DNA of 64,000 bases from Pseudoalteromonas flavipulchra NCIMB 2033 = ATCC BAA-314 (GTDB taxonomy: Bacteria; Pseudomonadota; Gammaproteobacteria; Enterobacterales; Alteromonadaceae). Both the position numbers and the translations under genes were made by a program. Below, in pieces: positions 42,591-52,092 of the stretch. The stretch is from NCBI GenBank assembly GCA_000814665.1, contig JWIH01000025.1:496001-560000 (forward strand). Reading direction: 5' to 3'. Under the pieces are notes generated by a model. The model was not told the DNA's origin. It did no database searches and was given only the letters and a program-made list of their open reading frames with translations. Within the stretch, counting starts at the first letter, position 1. Each line of letters opens with the position of its first letter.

Positions 42591-43412
42591 ATGCAAGCTA
42601 AACTGATTAAACTCATTGTTGCCCTAGTGACCATTTGGGCGTTAATTTATCCTTTTATCCAAGATGAAAGTCCTCAAGATTCTACTTTAGATCAAGAGGA
42701 TACGGGTGCAGAGGTTGTACCTAAGGTGCCGGAAAAGCCACTCCATAGTGTAAAGCTACCCAATTTTTCAGCCATTCGTGACATTAAGGAAAAGAAAACA
42801 GCGTTTTTCGACTTTATTAAACCGCACGTAGAAGCCGAAAATAAACAGATCTTAGAGCAACGGGCAACGCTTGAAATCGCTCTGATGATGGCGCAATTTG
42901 ATGAAACGCTAACACGCAAACAAATAGAAAAGATTGCGATGATTTTCACAAAGTATGATTTAAAAGGCGAAGCCATTAATGAATCTTCGCTCAAAAGAGC
43001 ATTGCGCCGAGTGGATATTATTCCTAAAGAATTGGCGCTGATGCAAGCTGCTAATGAATCTGCTTGGGGTACGTCACGGTTTGCACGAATTGGGTTAAAT
43101 TTTTTTGGTCAATGGTGTTACACCAAAGGCTGCGGTATGGTGCCTAAGCGGCGAGAAGATGCGGCCGATCATGAAGTTAGAGCATTTCAGTCGGTAAGAG
43201 CCGCGGTCAAGTCATACTTTAGAAATATTAACACCAATGATGCATACAGGGAGTTGCGTTCGGTACGAGCAGAGCTGCGAGCTCAAAAAGCGCCGATTGA
43301 CGCGACAGTATTAACAAGTGGTCTTTTGAGTTATTCAGAGCGTGGTGAGGACTACGTGAACGAACTTAACGATATGATAAGGCATAACCGAGCGTATTTT
43401 GATGAAGAGTAA
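42591..43412 (+). CDS. Bax-like glucosaminidase-domain protein
   Basis: A 273-aa protein with an N-terminal signal anchor (residues 4-24), an acidic linker, and a C-terminal glucosaminidase domain (about 140-265) with the putative catalytic Glu in QAANESAWGTSRFA. GLNFFGQWCYTKGCGMVP and YSERGEDYVNELNDMI are strongly Bax-like. It would cleave N-acetylglucosaminyl bonds of peptidoglycan in the periplasm, membrane-anchored. GCGAGGAGAAGT precedes the ATG. The next gene overlaps by 11 bp. Confidence 0.88.
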   Translation: MQAKLIKLIVALVTIWALIYPFIQDESPQDSTLDQEDTGAEVVPKVPEKPLHSVKLPNFSAIRDIKEKKTAFFDFIKPHVEAENKQILEQRATLEIALMMAQFDETLTRKQIEKIAMIFTKYDLKGEAINESSLKRALRRVDIIPKELALMQAANESAWGTSRFARIGLNFFGQWCYTKGCGMVPKRREDAADHEVRAFQSVRAAVKSYFRNINTNDAYRELRSVRAELRAQKAPIDATVLTSGLLSYSERGEDYVNELNDMIRHNRAYFDEE

Positions 43413-44052
43413 GATTGTACTTGTCCTGATAATGGCACTTTGGAGTGCGATAGCCTCAGCTAAAACAGTCACCTTTGCATATGACAGCTTTTACGACAGG
43501 CTAAAAGTGGTAAGTAAAGGCGAGTTTGAGTTTGCACGTGTGGGTTTTTACCTTGTTGATACAGTAAGTATGCAAGCCTGTAAAATCACGACGGGTAATA
43601 TTGTGACCGAGGAAGCGAGTTTTCCATTGTCGTACACTGATGAAGCGCAGCTATTGCTGCCATTTGATAAAGAGTTGGACAAAAACAAAGCAAAAGTAGT
43701 GATTGAAACGAAGGGCACAAACTCGGACTGCCAGCTAAAAATGCAGATTGAAGCTGAGTTATTTAACACGACATCTTTGAGCAAAGCTGACCTTTATAAA
43801 ATGCAACAGGAATTTGAAGAGCTACTGGCTGATCTCTCTGGCTTTTTTATTAAAAACTTGCTGTCATTTTTGCTGCCTGAGCAACAAGGGGTTATTGTGA
43901 CCTTTGGCAGAAGTCAAACCGTCACCGACGCTACAATGAAGTGTGAGTCGCAAGTCTGTCAAATCAGCGTCCCGAAGACGTGGTCAAACGACAATACACA
44001 TTTTGCAGACTCTGTGGATATAAAATCAGTGCAACCTTGGCTGGCACTATAA
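43402..44052 (+). CDS. DUF2987 exported protein
   Basis: A 216-aa protein of the DUF2987 group. It starts with a signal peptide (KSKIVLVLIMALWSAIASA) and the conserved TFAYDSFYDRLKVVSKGEFEFARVGFYL follows (split: YDSFYDRLKVV, then FYLVD). I place the start at ATG 43402, overlapping the Bax-like gene by 11 bp. The mature form is beta-rich with four scattered cysteines. Location is probably periplasmic. Cotranscription with a murein hydrolase suggests an envelope function, but none is known. Confidence 0.82.
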   Translation: MKSKIVLVLIMALWSAIASAKTVTFAYDSFYDRLKVVSKGEFEFARVGFYLVDTVSMQACKITTGNIVTEEASFPLSYTDEAQLLLPFDKELDKNKAKVVIETKGTNSDCQLKMQIEAELFNTTSLSKADLYKMQQEFEELLADLSGFFIKNLLSFLLPEQQGVIVTFGRSQTVTDATMKCESQVCQISVPKTWSNDNTHFADSVDIKSVQPWLAL

Positions 44053-44070
44053 TTAGCCCATCATTATATA

Positions 44071-44133
44071 AAGTAACGTCTATAGACTTTAGTCGGAGCT
44101 ATTCAGACTAACGAAATTCGTTAGACGTTACTT
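44071..44133. repeat. Inverted repeat with nested palindrome
   Basis: Perfect 12-bp arms AAGTAACGTCTA (44071-44082) and TAGACGTTACTT (44122-44133), with inner TTAGTC/GACTAA arms. A palindrome of two 8-bp arms, CTAACGAA and TTCGTTAG around a central A (44108-44124), overlaps the right arm, so two exclusive folds are possible. It lies 18 bp after the DUF2987 stop. Confidence 0.6.
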
Positions 44134-44283
44134 CACCCTTGCATTTCTTACAGATAAAACCCTCTCTCATCACCATTAATCCTTCTTTTGACAATAATTC
44201 ATACCGGCAAACAGCGATATCTATTCGTCGTGAATTTCTGCCATTAGACCCCCAAAATGGAAACTTAATGTTAAATAAATGCA

Positions 44284-44312
44284 TTGTTAAAGTTGCTTCG
44301 GTATGCTAATAA
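44284..44312 (+). promoter_or_regulatory. Predicted sigma-70 promoter of the TonB receptor
   Basis: TTGTTA (-35), 17-bp spacer, TAATAA (-10), 54 bp before the ATG at 44367. By eye only. Confidence 0.45.
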
Positions 44313-44366
44313 TGGCTGGATTATTAAAAAAACTACAGTGTAATTATCAACTTAAGGGGAAACAGG

Positions 44367-47033
44367 ATGACCTATAAATTACCACTCAGTGCGCTCTCTA
44401 TTGCCGTTTTAATCGGCATGAATCAACAAGTTAAGGCTGAAGAAACGAAGCAAGTTGAACGTATTGAAGTGACCGGTTCTCACATTAAAAGAACAGATTT
44501 AGAAGGCCCGTCACCAATCCAAAGTTTATCAGCTGCTGATCTAGCTTCAACGGGATCAACGGACCTTATTGGCGCGTTGCAAAAGCTGCCGGTATCGGGT
44601 ACTGGTACTTTTAGTACGCAAGGTAACTCCAGCGATGACACAGCAAATGGTGGCTCTAGTGTTGCTCTAAGAGGGTTAGGGGCATCATCGACGCTTGTAT
44701 TAATCAATGGCCGCCGCGTTGCGGTTAGCCCATTTGCAAAAGATATCGAAACATCATTTGTGGACTTAAATACCATTCCGGTTTCATCGGTTAAACGTAT
44801 AGATATTCTAAAAGATGGTGCCTCAGCAACTTATGGTTCTGATGCGGTAGCAGGTGTTATTAACATCATTCTTCGTGATGATATCGACGGTTTTGAAGTT
44901 GCAGGTAAAATCTCAGACACCGCAGATGGTGGTGCCGAAGAGCAAAACTTTACCCTTCTTTGGGGTTCGTCAACACAAAATGGCCACCATAATTTCTCAC
45001 TCGATTATTTTAAACGTGGTCACTTAACGTATGCAGATCGTGACTATACGGCATCTGCTGATCAGCGTTTTCGTGGTGGTAATAACTCATTAAGTTCTGC
45101 TGGTGTTCCTGGTAGTGTTGAAGTAATGAGAAGCATGTTAACAGACGAGCAGTGGGCGAGATTACCTGTTGTTCGTGTTGAAGACGATGGCACTCAGGTG
45201 AGACAGACTATCTTTACGGACGTATGGGGTAATGATAAATGCGATCCTGCTTTAGATATTGGTGATATTTGTCGTTATGACTATGCGGCACACATGACCG
45301 CAATTCCATCGACAGAGCGTATTAGCTTTAACTATAACGGTGTACAAGAAATCACTGAAGGTATTGAAGGTTTTGCAGAAATTTCGGCACAGCACTCTAC
45401 AACTTTCATTCAAGGTGCAGGTAGTCCAAGCTTTACAGAACTATTTATGGATGGGGACAACCCAAACCATCCACTATTTAACGATCCTGACCATTTCTTA
45501 CATGGTGTAGATATTTCAATGCGTCGTCGTACGGTTGATATCGGTAACCGTAAAAAAGATGTTGATTCTGAATATTACCGCGCCGTCCTTGGTGCTCGTG
45601 GTGAGTGGAATGCGTGGTCTTGGGAAGTTGCATATTCTGCCATTCGTTCAAGTGCAGTTGAAAAGGGTTTTGATGGTTTCCCTAACAAGCTAAGAGCGCA
45701 GCAAGCGATTGATGAGGGTCTTTGGAACCCATTTGAACCAAGCACCAATACAGAAGCAGGTTTGGCGTTTTTTGAGACCACGACTACACGTTATGGTGCA
45801 TCAACCATGCAATCATTAGACGGTACCATTTCAGGTGAGCTGTTTGAATTGGGTGCAGGCTACGTTGCAGCAGCGTTTGGTTTCGAACATCGCTACGAGA
45901 AAATCGAAGATAACCCAGATAGCCAATACATCAGAGGCGAAATCTTTGGTACAGAAGCGACGCAAGCGAACGGTGATCGCGATAATACGGCGATATTCGC
46001 AGAATTTAGCGTACCGGTGCTAGATACGCTAGAGCTACAATTAGCATTGCGTTATGAAGACTATAGTGACTTTGGGACAACAACCGATCCAAAAGTAGCA
46101 TTCCGCTGGTCACCACTTGATAGCCTTGTGGTTCGTGGTTCTTGGGGTACAGCATTTAGAGCACCTTCTCTTGTGCAGCTACATCTAGGTAGAACAGACG
46201 AATCTCCAAGCGTGATAGACCGCGAACGTTGTCGCCAAACTGGCGCTGATGATGATTGTAGCCCGTATGAATACACTGCGATTGTGTCTGGTAACAAAAA
46301 TCTACAACCAGAAGAGTCAGAAAACTACAACTTAGGTGTTGTGTGGCAAGCGACCGATGACTTTAGTATCGGTGTGGATTACTGGAACTATGATCAAGAA
46401 GATCTTATCAAGAAGATAGGTGCACAGAAGTTAGTTGATTGTTGTGGCACTGATCCTAATTTAGTTGTTCGTGCACCGAATCAGGGCAGCACACTTGGTC
46501 GTATTCTAACTATTAACGACACCTTTGTTAATATTGGTGGTCGTGAAACAGACGGTTTCGATGTTAACTTAGCCTACGCGTTAACTACTCGTGAAATGGG
46601 TGAATTTAAGTTCAATTATAACTTAACCTACGCACTTAACTTTGAAGAGCAATCATTTGAAAGTGACGATCAAGGTAACACATTCAATGTTGCAGAAGAT
46701 CTCAATGGAGAATACCAGCATCCACAGTTCCGTTGGACCGCAGGCATGGACTGGGCCAAGAATGATTGGCTTGCAAATATCAGCGTAAACTATGTCGATT
46801 CGTATAAAGACCTTGCCGATAGTGATGGCAATAAATATGAGATTGATTCATGGACTACCGTTGATACAAGCGTCAGTTATATTGGCGTAGAAAAGCTGAC
46901 AGTAACGCTTGGTGCGTCTAACTTGTTTAATGAGGAAGCGCCGCTTGCTCCTTCAGAGTCTATGGGAATTGACAATAAAACGCACAGTATCCTTGGTCGT
47001 CAAGCATACGTGAAGTTTGCATACCAATTCTAA
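44367..47033 (+). CDS. TonB-dependent outer-membrane receptor
   Basis: An 888-aa receptor. A signal peptide (about 1-23, ending VKA) is followed by a TonB box-like QVERIEVTGSHIKR. The plug domain (about 40-180) has PSPIQSLSAADLASTGSTDL, SVALRGLGASSTLVLINGRR, and RIDILKDGASATYGSDAVAGVIN, the diagnostic plug end. A 22-strand barrel follows, ending in FAYQF-type C-terminal Phe. GSHIKR and the layout match the group that imports peptides, oligosaccharides or aromatic compounds rather than siderophores. No adjacent transport or catabolic gene specifies the substrate. AAGGGGAAACAGG is the ribosome site. Confidence 0.92.
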   Translation: MTYKLPLSALSIAVLIGMNQQVKAEETKQVERIEVTGSHIKRTDLEGPSPIQSLSAADLASTGSTDLIGALQKLPVSGTGTFSTQGNSSDDTANGGSSVALRGLGASSTLVLINGRRVAVSPFAKDIETSFVDLNTIPVSSVKRIDILKDGASATYGSDAVAGVINIILRDDIDGFEVAGKISDTADGGAEEQNFTLLWGSSTQNGHHNFSLDYFKRGHLTYADRDYTASADQRFRGGNNSLSSAGVPGSVEVMRSMLTDEQWARLPVVRVEDDGTQVRQTIFTDVWGNDKCDPALDIGDICRYDYAAHMTAIPSTERISFNYNGVQEITEGIEGFAEISAQHSTTFIQGAGSPSFTELFMDGDNPNHPLFNDPDHFLHGVDISMRRRTVDIGNRKKDVDSEYYRAVLGARGEWNAWSWEVAYSAIRSSAVEKGFDGFPNKLRAQQAIDEGLWNPFEPSTNTEAGLAFFETTTTRYGASTMQSLDGTISGELFELGAGYVAAAFGFEHRYEKIEDNPDSQYIRGEIFGTEATQANGDRDNTAIFAEFSVPVLDTLELQLALRYEDYSDFGTTTDPKVAFRWSPLDSLVVRGSWGTAFRAPSLVQLHLGRTDESPSVIDRERCRQTGADDDCSPYEYTAIVSGNKNLQPEESENYNLGVVWQATDDFSIGVDYWNYDQEDLIKKIGAQKLVDCCGTDPNLVVRAPNQGSTLGRILTINDTFVNIGGRETDGFDVNLAYALTTREMGEFKFNYNLTYALNFEEQSFESDDQGNTFNVAEDLNGEYQHPQFRWTAGMDWAKNDWLANISVNYVDSYKDLADSDGNKYEIDSWTTVDTSVSYIGVEKLTVTLGASNLFNEEAPLAPSESMGIDNKTHSILGRQAYVKFAYQF

Positions 47034-47059
47034 TTCGTTAACGTTTATTAAGATGAAAG

Positions 47060-47083
47060 CCGCGCTTTATAGCGCGGTTTTTT
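47060..47083 (+). terminator. Rho-independent terminator of the TonB receptor gene
   Basis: CCGCGCT and AGCGCGG arms with a 4-nt loop and six T residues, 27 bp past the stop codon. A textbook intrinsic terminator. Confidence 0.92.
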
Positions 47084-47086
47084 CTT

Positions 47087-47105
47087 ATACCAATTCGCTT
47101 AATTA
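47087..47105 (+). repeat. TACCA-type repeat end
   Basis: ATACCAATTCGCTTAATTA, identical over 19 bases to 50526-50544 and closely related to the complement of 55062-55076. It begins four bases after a terminator T-run. Confidence 0.55.
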
Positions 47106-47341
47106 AGTGGCCTAGCTTTGAGATGGAAAGGCTTACCGGTAACTCCATGTCCAAATCCTGCAATAACTAAAGTACTCATATGCATAGGCACGGAGAATCT
47201 TCTGCTTAATCTTATTCTGTACTTAGGAAAAAATGGCAATGAAGAAAAGGGTATGGATAGCAGATATGTCGCTAGGAGAGTATTGAGTTAGCTTATTGAG
47301 GAGAATAACGCAGCTATTATAACTAGCTGCGTTATTGATAT

Positions 47342-48676
47342 TTACGCTTTTGCTTTAGAAGTGGTTTCTTCCAGTTCTTTTGCAGCATCAGGGTCGTTGA
47401 AAACATCAATATCAAATTCGTTTTCAGACTTAGCGACAACGCAAGTAACCATACAGTCACCTGTTATATTAACGGCTGTTCTTGTCATATCTAGCAGTCT
47501 GTCTACACCAATGATAAGCGCGATACCTTCAACTGGCAATCCAACTTGGTTAAGCACCATTGCAAGCATGATCAAGCCAACACCAGGCACACCTGCCGTA
47601 CCAACAGAGGCAAGAGTAGCAGTCAAGATAACCATGAGATAGTCATTGATGGTGAGGTCTACACCAAATACCTGAGCGATGAAGACTGTTGCAACACCTT
47701 GCATAATAGCTGTGCCATCCATATTAATGGTTGCACCCAGAGGGATTGTGAAAGAAGCGACTGAGTTATGTGCACCTAGCTTCTTAGTCGCAGTCTCTAA
47801 TGTTACAGGCATAGTCGCACTTGAACTTGAAGTACTAAAGGCAAACATACACGCGTCTTTCATCTTCTTTAGGAAGATGATTGGACTCAAGCCCGTCAAT
47901 AGCTTAAATAAGATTGAATAGTTAATGAATGCATGAATTAGCAGCGCTGCCAGCACCACCATAAAGTATTTGCCGAGCTCGGCGATTAACCCCATGTCGA
48001 TGGTTGTAAACAACTTAGCCATCAAACAAAATACGCCATATGGAGCGACATTCATTAATAAAGTCACTAGCTTAAGCACCACTGTATTGAGATCTTCAAA
48101 TACGGTTGCTAGGCGAGCACCAGCGTCTCCGCTTAATGCCATAGCAATACCAAATAGCAGCGCAAAGACGATGATTTGAAGCATGTTACCATTGGCCATT
48201 GCATCAATTGGGTTGGTCGGGAACATGTTGATTATGACTTGCACAAGTGTTGGCGCTTGCTTTGCGTCAAATGACGCGCTGCTTGGAATTTCAACGCCAC
48301 CGCCCGGTGCAATGAGTAGTGCGAGCGTGATTGCAACTGTGATTGCGATTGCTGTTGTAATGAGATACAAACCAATGGATTTACCACCCAAGCGGCCTAA
48401 TTTCTTTGGGTCACTAAGGCTACATGTGCCACATACAAGGGAAATAAACACTAAAGGAACAACAAGCATTTTTAAGCTTGCAATGAAGATTTGCCCACCT
48501 ATGTGGAATAAACCGTCAACAAAAAAACCTTTAATGGGGAGGTCAAAGAGACCTAAAGGAATGAGTATTTCTTTATTCTTACCTAGGATGGCTTGAAGAG
48601 TGAGGCCTAATACAACACCCAACACCATGCCTATCATAATGCGCGCCGTTAGGCCCATTTTTTGATTTTCTGACAT
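47342..48676 (-). CDS. Dicarboxylate/amino acid:cation symporter (DAACS)
   Basis: A 444-aa sodium or proton symporter of the GltP/DctA family from ATG 48676, preceded by AGGACA; the open frame extends 46 codons further without family similarity. Signatures are the serine-rich reentrant loop AFSTSSSSATMPVTLE, the TM7 motif GATINMDGTAIMQGV, and the second hairpin VGTAGVPGVGLIML. TM8 has DRLLDMTRTAVNITGD, with the Arg and Asp/Asn positions that select dicarboxylates or glutamate. Likely substrate: glutamate, aspartate or C4-dicarboxylate. Monocistronic; no terminator evident. Confidence 0.93.
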   Translation of the reverse strand: MSENQKMGLTARIMIGMVLGVVLGLTLQAILGKNKEILIPLGLFDLPIKGFFVDGLFHIGGQIFIASLKMLVVPLVFISLVCGTCSLSDPKKLGRLGGKSIGLYLITTAIAITVAITLALLIAPGGGVEIPSSASFDAKQAPTLVQVIINMFPTNPIDAMANGNMLQIIVFALLFGIAMALSGDAGARLATVFEDLNTVVLKLVTLLMNVAPYGVFCLMAKLFTTIDMGLIAELGKYFMVVLAALLIHAFINYSILFKLLTGLSPIIFLKKMKDACMFAFSTSSSSATMPVTLETATKKLGAHNSVASFTIPLGATINMDGTAIMQGVATVFIAQVFGVDLTINDYLMVILTATLASVGTAGVPGVGLIMLAMVLNQVGLPVEGIALIIGVDRLLDMTRTAVNITGDCMVTCVVAKSENEFDIDVFNDPDAAKELEETTSKAKA

Positions 48677-48847
48677 TGTCCTAACACTATGTATCTTAAA
48701 ACTGCTAAAGCTTAACAGGCTTAGCGCAGATGAACAGCATTTCACGACAGAAAATCTACCTAATCTAATAAAAAATTGTGATTTTATCGCTAAAATTGAG
48801 TTACTATTGAACAATAATAAAATTAACTTAGCTAGGGAGATAGGTGA

Positions 48848-51841
48848 ATGCCCTTGATGCGCTATTTTAGCATACTGATGCTAGCATTCTTACTGACCGC
48901 GTGCGGTGGCGGCGGCAGTATCCAAAAAGATACAGATAATGGTAATGGTGATGATGGTAGCGATGGTACTTATGCCATTACGCTTTCAGGAGCGGATACT
49001 AGTGGTAATTCAACGAATACACTTTCATCTTCATCTCCTCTAGTAATCACTGCCACATTAACAAAAGATGGTAGCCCTCTGGCAAATAGTCGAGTCGTTT
49101 TTGAGAGCGACGAATTTGCAACCATGGAACCCAGCTCAGGGTCTGTGCTTACAAATACTGAGGGTAAAGCGTCAATTACGTTAAAAGTAACGGCTACTGT
49201 GGGTGCTGGACGTATTACGGCGACTTACACTCAAGGTGATAATAGTGCAACGAGAGCTTTTGATTTTACCTCTCAAGGTGGTGGTGATGACGGCAATGTA
49301 ACCGCGTCAGCAAAACTTGAGGTCATGTTATTAAGTAAATGTCCTGCAGGTTGGGATGATAGCCGAAATCAGGCAATGATAGATCCAATTGCTGCTGGGT
49401 GTACTCGCGTCAATCAAGTATCGTCAAACGAGACTGCTGATGTATTCATCAAAATGACATCTAGCCAAACTGGTGATGCTATTGCCAACGCGTTAATTAG
49501 CGCTCAGACTACTTTAGGGGCTATCTTACCATCGACAGGCACCGCGTTAACGGATTCTTTTGGTATTGCAATTCTAAAGTTTCAGCCAGGTAACCAAGGT
49601 GGCGCTGGTACTATCACGGTAAACTCTCCTGATTATGTTGATGTCACTCAGGCTATCAATTTTAATGTTGGTGTTGCTCAGTTGAATGTTACGATTGACA
49701 ATGGTTTGGTTGATAGTAATGGAGTTCAACAAAAGCTTTCCGCAGGTGGAAGTACGGTTATTACCGTGACGTTAAAGGATCAGAATGGGGCATTAATCAA
49801 TAGCGCTGTTGAAGTTGCATTTAGCTCAGCTTGTTCCGCAGCGACCCCTGCGCTTGCAGAATTAGATGAAACAGTAAATACCTCAAATGGTATCGCCCGT
49901 TCTACATACCGTGCTAAAGGTTGCCAAGGCGAAGATAGAATTTCTGTTACTATTCAAAACGGCAGCTCTCCAATAAATCAAGAAACGATTATTGAAGTGG
50001 ATAGTGCGCTTGCACAAGCGGTACAGTTTTTACCTGAGGAAGATGGGTTTAATCAGTTTATTGCTTTACCCCCTGGTGAAGGCGGTTTACCAACCCAATC
50101 GGTTGTGAGCTTTAAACTGGTAGATGAAGATAACCTTGCAATTCCACGAGCGCGAGTCGACTTTAGATTGTCAGATGAGCAAGGCCTAGCCTCGCTTACG
50201 CAAATTACCGGAAACACCAATGCAAATGGTATTGTAAGAACAACGGTTAAGTCTGGTATTGTGCCAGGTCCGCTCGTTGTCAGTGCGTGTTATATCCCAG
50301 AAGAATCTTACGTGAATTTACCTGAAGGTGATGCGATTACCTGTTGGACGGATATCGCCAAAGCATGTAATGATGCAGATGCATCAAACGACGATGTCCG
50401 CTGTCCCGCAGGTGTTATGCATACTATCCCATTAAGTGAGCAGATATTTGGTGTATCGTCAGGATTAATTTTAAGCTCAGGTGTCACCGATCAGGATACC
50501 TTTGACGCTTCCCCTGTTACATTCAATACCAATTCGCTTAATTATAATGGGGTAACAACAAATATTACCTTGTTCTTTGGTGATCAATTCAATCAGTTTA
50601 ATGCTGATGGCGTTGCTGCAACTGTGATTGCTGAAGCCGGTGCTATTGGAAGTACTGAGTCTGAGGACACTTACGATTGTAGAACGAATAATGCTGCTTG
50701 TACTGTGGTGTGGCGTAGCCAAGGAGATAGACCTTTCTATGAATATCGTTGGGGTAACCGCATTGGTGATATAGACGGTAATGTGAATACCTTTGAAGCG
50801 GTAGCTCCTAGACTAGCAGCTACATTATCAAATACTCAAAAGCAAAGCTCAGCTAATTGGAACTGTGACCCATATTTTGGTAGTGCTGCACCATGTATTA
50901 ATGGCATGCTAAGACAAAAAGACGCTTCGTCGAACGATGGCGCTACAACTGCACTTAGACGAATTGTTATGGGTGGGCGTGTAAGTGTGTTGGCTTTTGT
51001 TAAAGGCCAAGAAAATTTCAGAGATGAGCAATCTAGCGGTGGAGTAGAGCGCCGTAATGGTCGGTTCGACATTGGCGAATATCGCCAGGAGTTTGACCTT
51101 ACAGAAGCATTCCTAGATACCAATGAAAATGGTCGTTTTGATAAAGAGAATTGTGATTCTGCTGCAAACACAGGACCTTGTTCTCCAACGGGAACTGTAA
51201 ATGGCGGTCATGACGATTGGTGGGTGGATAGCAATAACAATGGTCGCTTTGATTTTGATATCGATGGCAACAATATTTATGAAGGGGACGGCAAATATAA
51301 TGGTTTGCTTTGTTCAGAAGCCGCTGAAGCCGCAGGAGAATGTACTAAAGAGCTAGTTAATGTTTACAGACAATTTGAATTGATAATGTCTGGCGATAAT
51401 GCTTTTGTGCGGTTTACAGTGCCGGCTTCGCTTGCTGGTTCTAATGCGTGTCCAAGTGGCAATGGCCTAGTGCTTGAACCATCTGGAGTAGACGGTGTGT
51501 GCGACCTCGCCAGTGTAGATTTCACGGCGGCAGGCAGCCCGTCAGCTGTTCCTATCACGATTTATTTCACTGATGAGTTTGGTAATCCGCTTCCAGCAGG
51601 TACTGAAGTCGAGATTTCAACAAATAACGGTGAGCTAACCAGTGGAAGTGTGTCGGGCACCTTGGGGAACTACACAAGTGATAAGCCAAATTTCTTCAAC
51701 GTTACTTTGGCGAGGGAAGCTGAGCCAAACAACAAACTTTCTGGTGTATTAGGGATCAAATTTACTTTCCCTGCTTTGGGAGATGATGATGACGAACGGA
51801 AGACACAATCAATCGGAATAAGCGTTACAGACGCTGGATAA
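48848..51841 (+). CDS. Ig-like (Big) domain lipoprotein with calcium-type loops
   Basis: A 997-aa secreted lipoprotein. The lipobox LLTAC places the lipidated Cys at residue 19, followed by Gly-rich and Asp-rich linker. Several bacterial Ig-like Big_1 units follow (about 45-140, 195-275, 280-375, 400-480), recognisable from ITLKVTATVGAGRITATY-type strands. Residues about 755-825 contain DxNxNGxxD loops (DTNENGRFDKENCD, WVDSNNNGRFDFDIDGN), which look like calcium-binding loops. GGGAG sits eight bases before the ATG. Anchoring after Gly-Gly suggests outer-membrane retention. Adhesin or surface structural role is likely but unproven; the exact repeats need a domain search. Confidence 0.82.
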   Translation: MPLMRYFSILMLAFLLTACGGGGSIQKDTDNGNGDDGSDGTYAITLSGADTSGNSTNTLSSSSPLVITATLTKDGSPLANSRVVFESDEFATMEPSSGSVLTNTEGKASITLKVTATVGAGRITATYTQGDNSATRAFDFTSQGGGDDGNVTASAKLEVMLLSKCPAGWDDSRNQAMIDPIAAGCTRVNQVSSNETADVFIKMTSSQTGDAIANALISAQTTLGAILPSTGTALTDSFGIAILKFQPGNQGGAGTITVNSPDYVDVTQAINFNVGVAQLNVTIDNGLVDSNGVQQKLSAGGSTVITVTLKDQNGALINSAVEVAFSSACSAATPALAELDETVNTSNGIARSTYRAKGCQGEDRISVTIQNGSSPINQETIIEVDSALAQAVQFLPEEDGFNQFIALPPGEGGLPTQSVVSFKLVDEDNLAIPRARVDFRLSDEQGLASLTQITGNTNANGIVRTTVKSGIVPGPLVVSACYIPEESYVNLPEGDAITCWTDIAKACNDADASNDDVRCPAGVMHTIPLSEQIFGVSSGLILSSGVTDQDTFDASPVTFNTNSLNYNGVTTNITLFFGDQFNQFNADGVAATVIAEAGAIGSTESEDTYDCRTNNAACTVVWRSQGDRPFYEYRWGNRIGDIDGNVNTFEAVAPRLAATLSNTQKQSSANWNCDPYFGSAAPCINGMLRQKDASSNDGATTALRRIVMGGRVSVLAFVKGQENFRDEQSSGGVERRNGRFDIGEYRQEFDLTEAFLDTNENGRFDKENCDSAANTGPCSPTGTVNGGHDDWWVDSNNNGRFDFDIDGNNIYEGDGKYNGLLCSEAAEAAGECTKELVNVYRQFELIMSGDNAFVRFTVPASLAGSNACPSGNGLVLEPSGVDGVCDLASVDFTAAGSPSAVPITIYFTDEFGNPLPAGTEVEISTNNGELTSGSVSGTLGNYTSDKPNFFNVTLAREAEPNNKLSGVLGIKFTFPALGDDDDERKTQSIGISVTDAG
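50526..50544 (+). repeat. TACCA-type repeat end inside a coding region
   Basis: The same 19 bases as at 47087-47105, here in frame in the Ig-like lipoprotein, encoding part of NTNSLNYNG. See findings. Confidence 0.5.
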
Positions 51842-51849
51842 TTCAACAA

Positions 51850-51875
51850 ATGCCAACTTTCGGGTTGGCATTTTT
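51850..51875 (+). terminator. Rho-independent terminator after the lipoprotein gene
   Basis: ATGCCAAC and GTTGGCAT arms with a 6-nt loop then five T residues, 8 bp past the stop. Confidence 0.9.
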
Positions 51876-52092
51876 GTTTCTATTCCTTTATATTCCCGTG
51901 CCTTAACCTTATATATATGAATGCGTCCCTAAATTGGCTGAATATTGTACATAAATTGGATAATAATTCGGTGATCAGGGAAAAGTTAGTATTTTTAGCT
52001 TGTAACAATAGGTGTTTGTAGATATACCTATAAGTAATTTAACGCCCAAGTAAGGGCAAACATCAGACAGAATCGGTCAAAAATAGGCAGCT

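Larger units (their letters stand above)
44053..44366. other. Intergenic region before the TonB receptor
   Basis: 314 bp without a gene. It holds the inverted repeat at 44071-44133 and the predicted promoter at 44284-44312. Nothing else recognisable. Confidence 0.5.
47034..47341. other. Intergenic region after the TonB receptor
   Basis: 308 bp between convergent genes. It contains the terminator at 47060-47083 and, directly after it, a 19-bp TACCA-type repeat end at 47087-47105. No gene seen. Confidence 0.5.

Noticed and set aside
44351..44356. CTTAAG next to the TonB receptor ribosome site
   Set aside because: Unpaired and located too close to the start codon for a PmrA-type box.
48183..48596. 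A 137-codon plus-strand frame opposite the symporter
   Set aside because: Antisense shadow of a strongly conserved DAACS gene.
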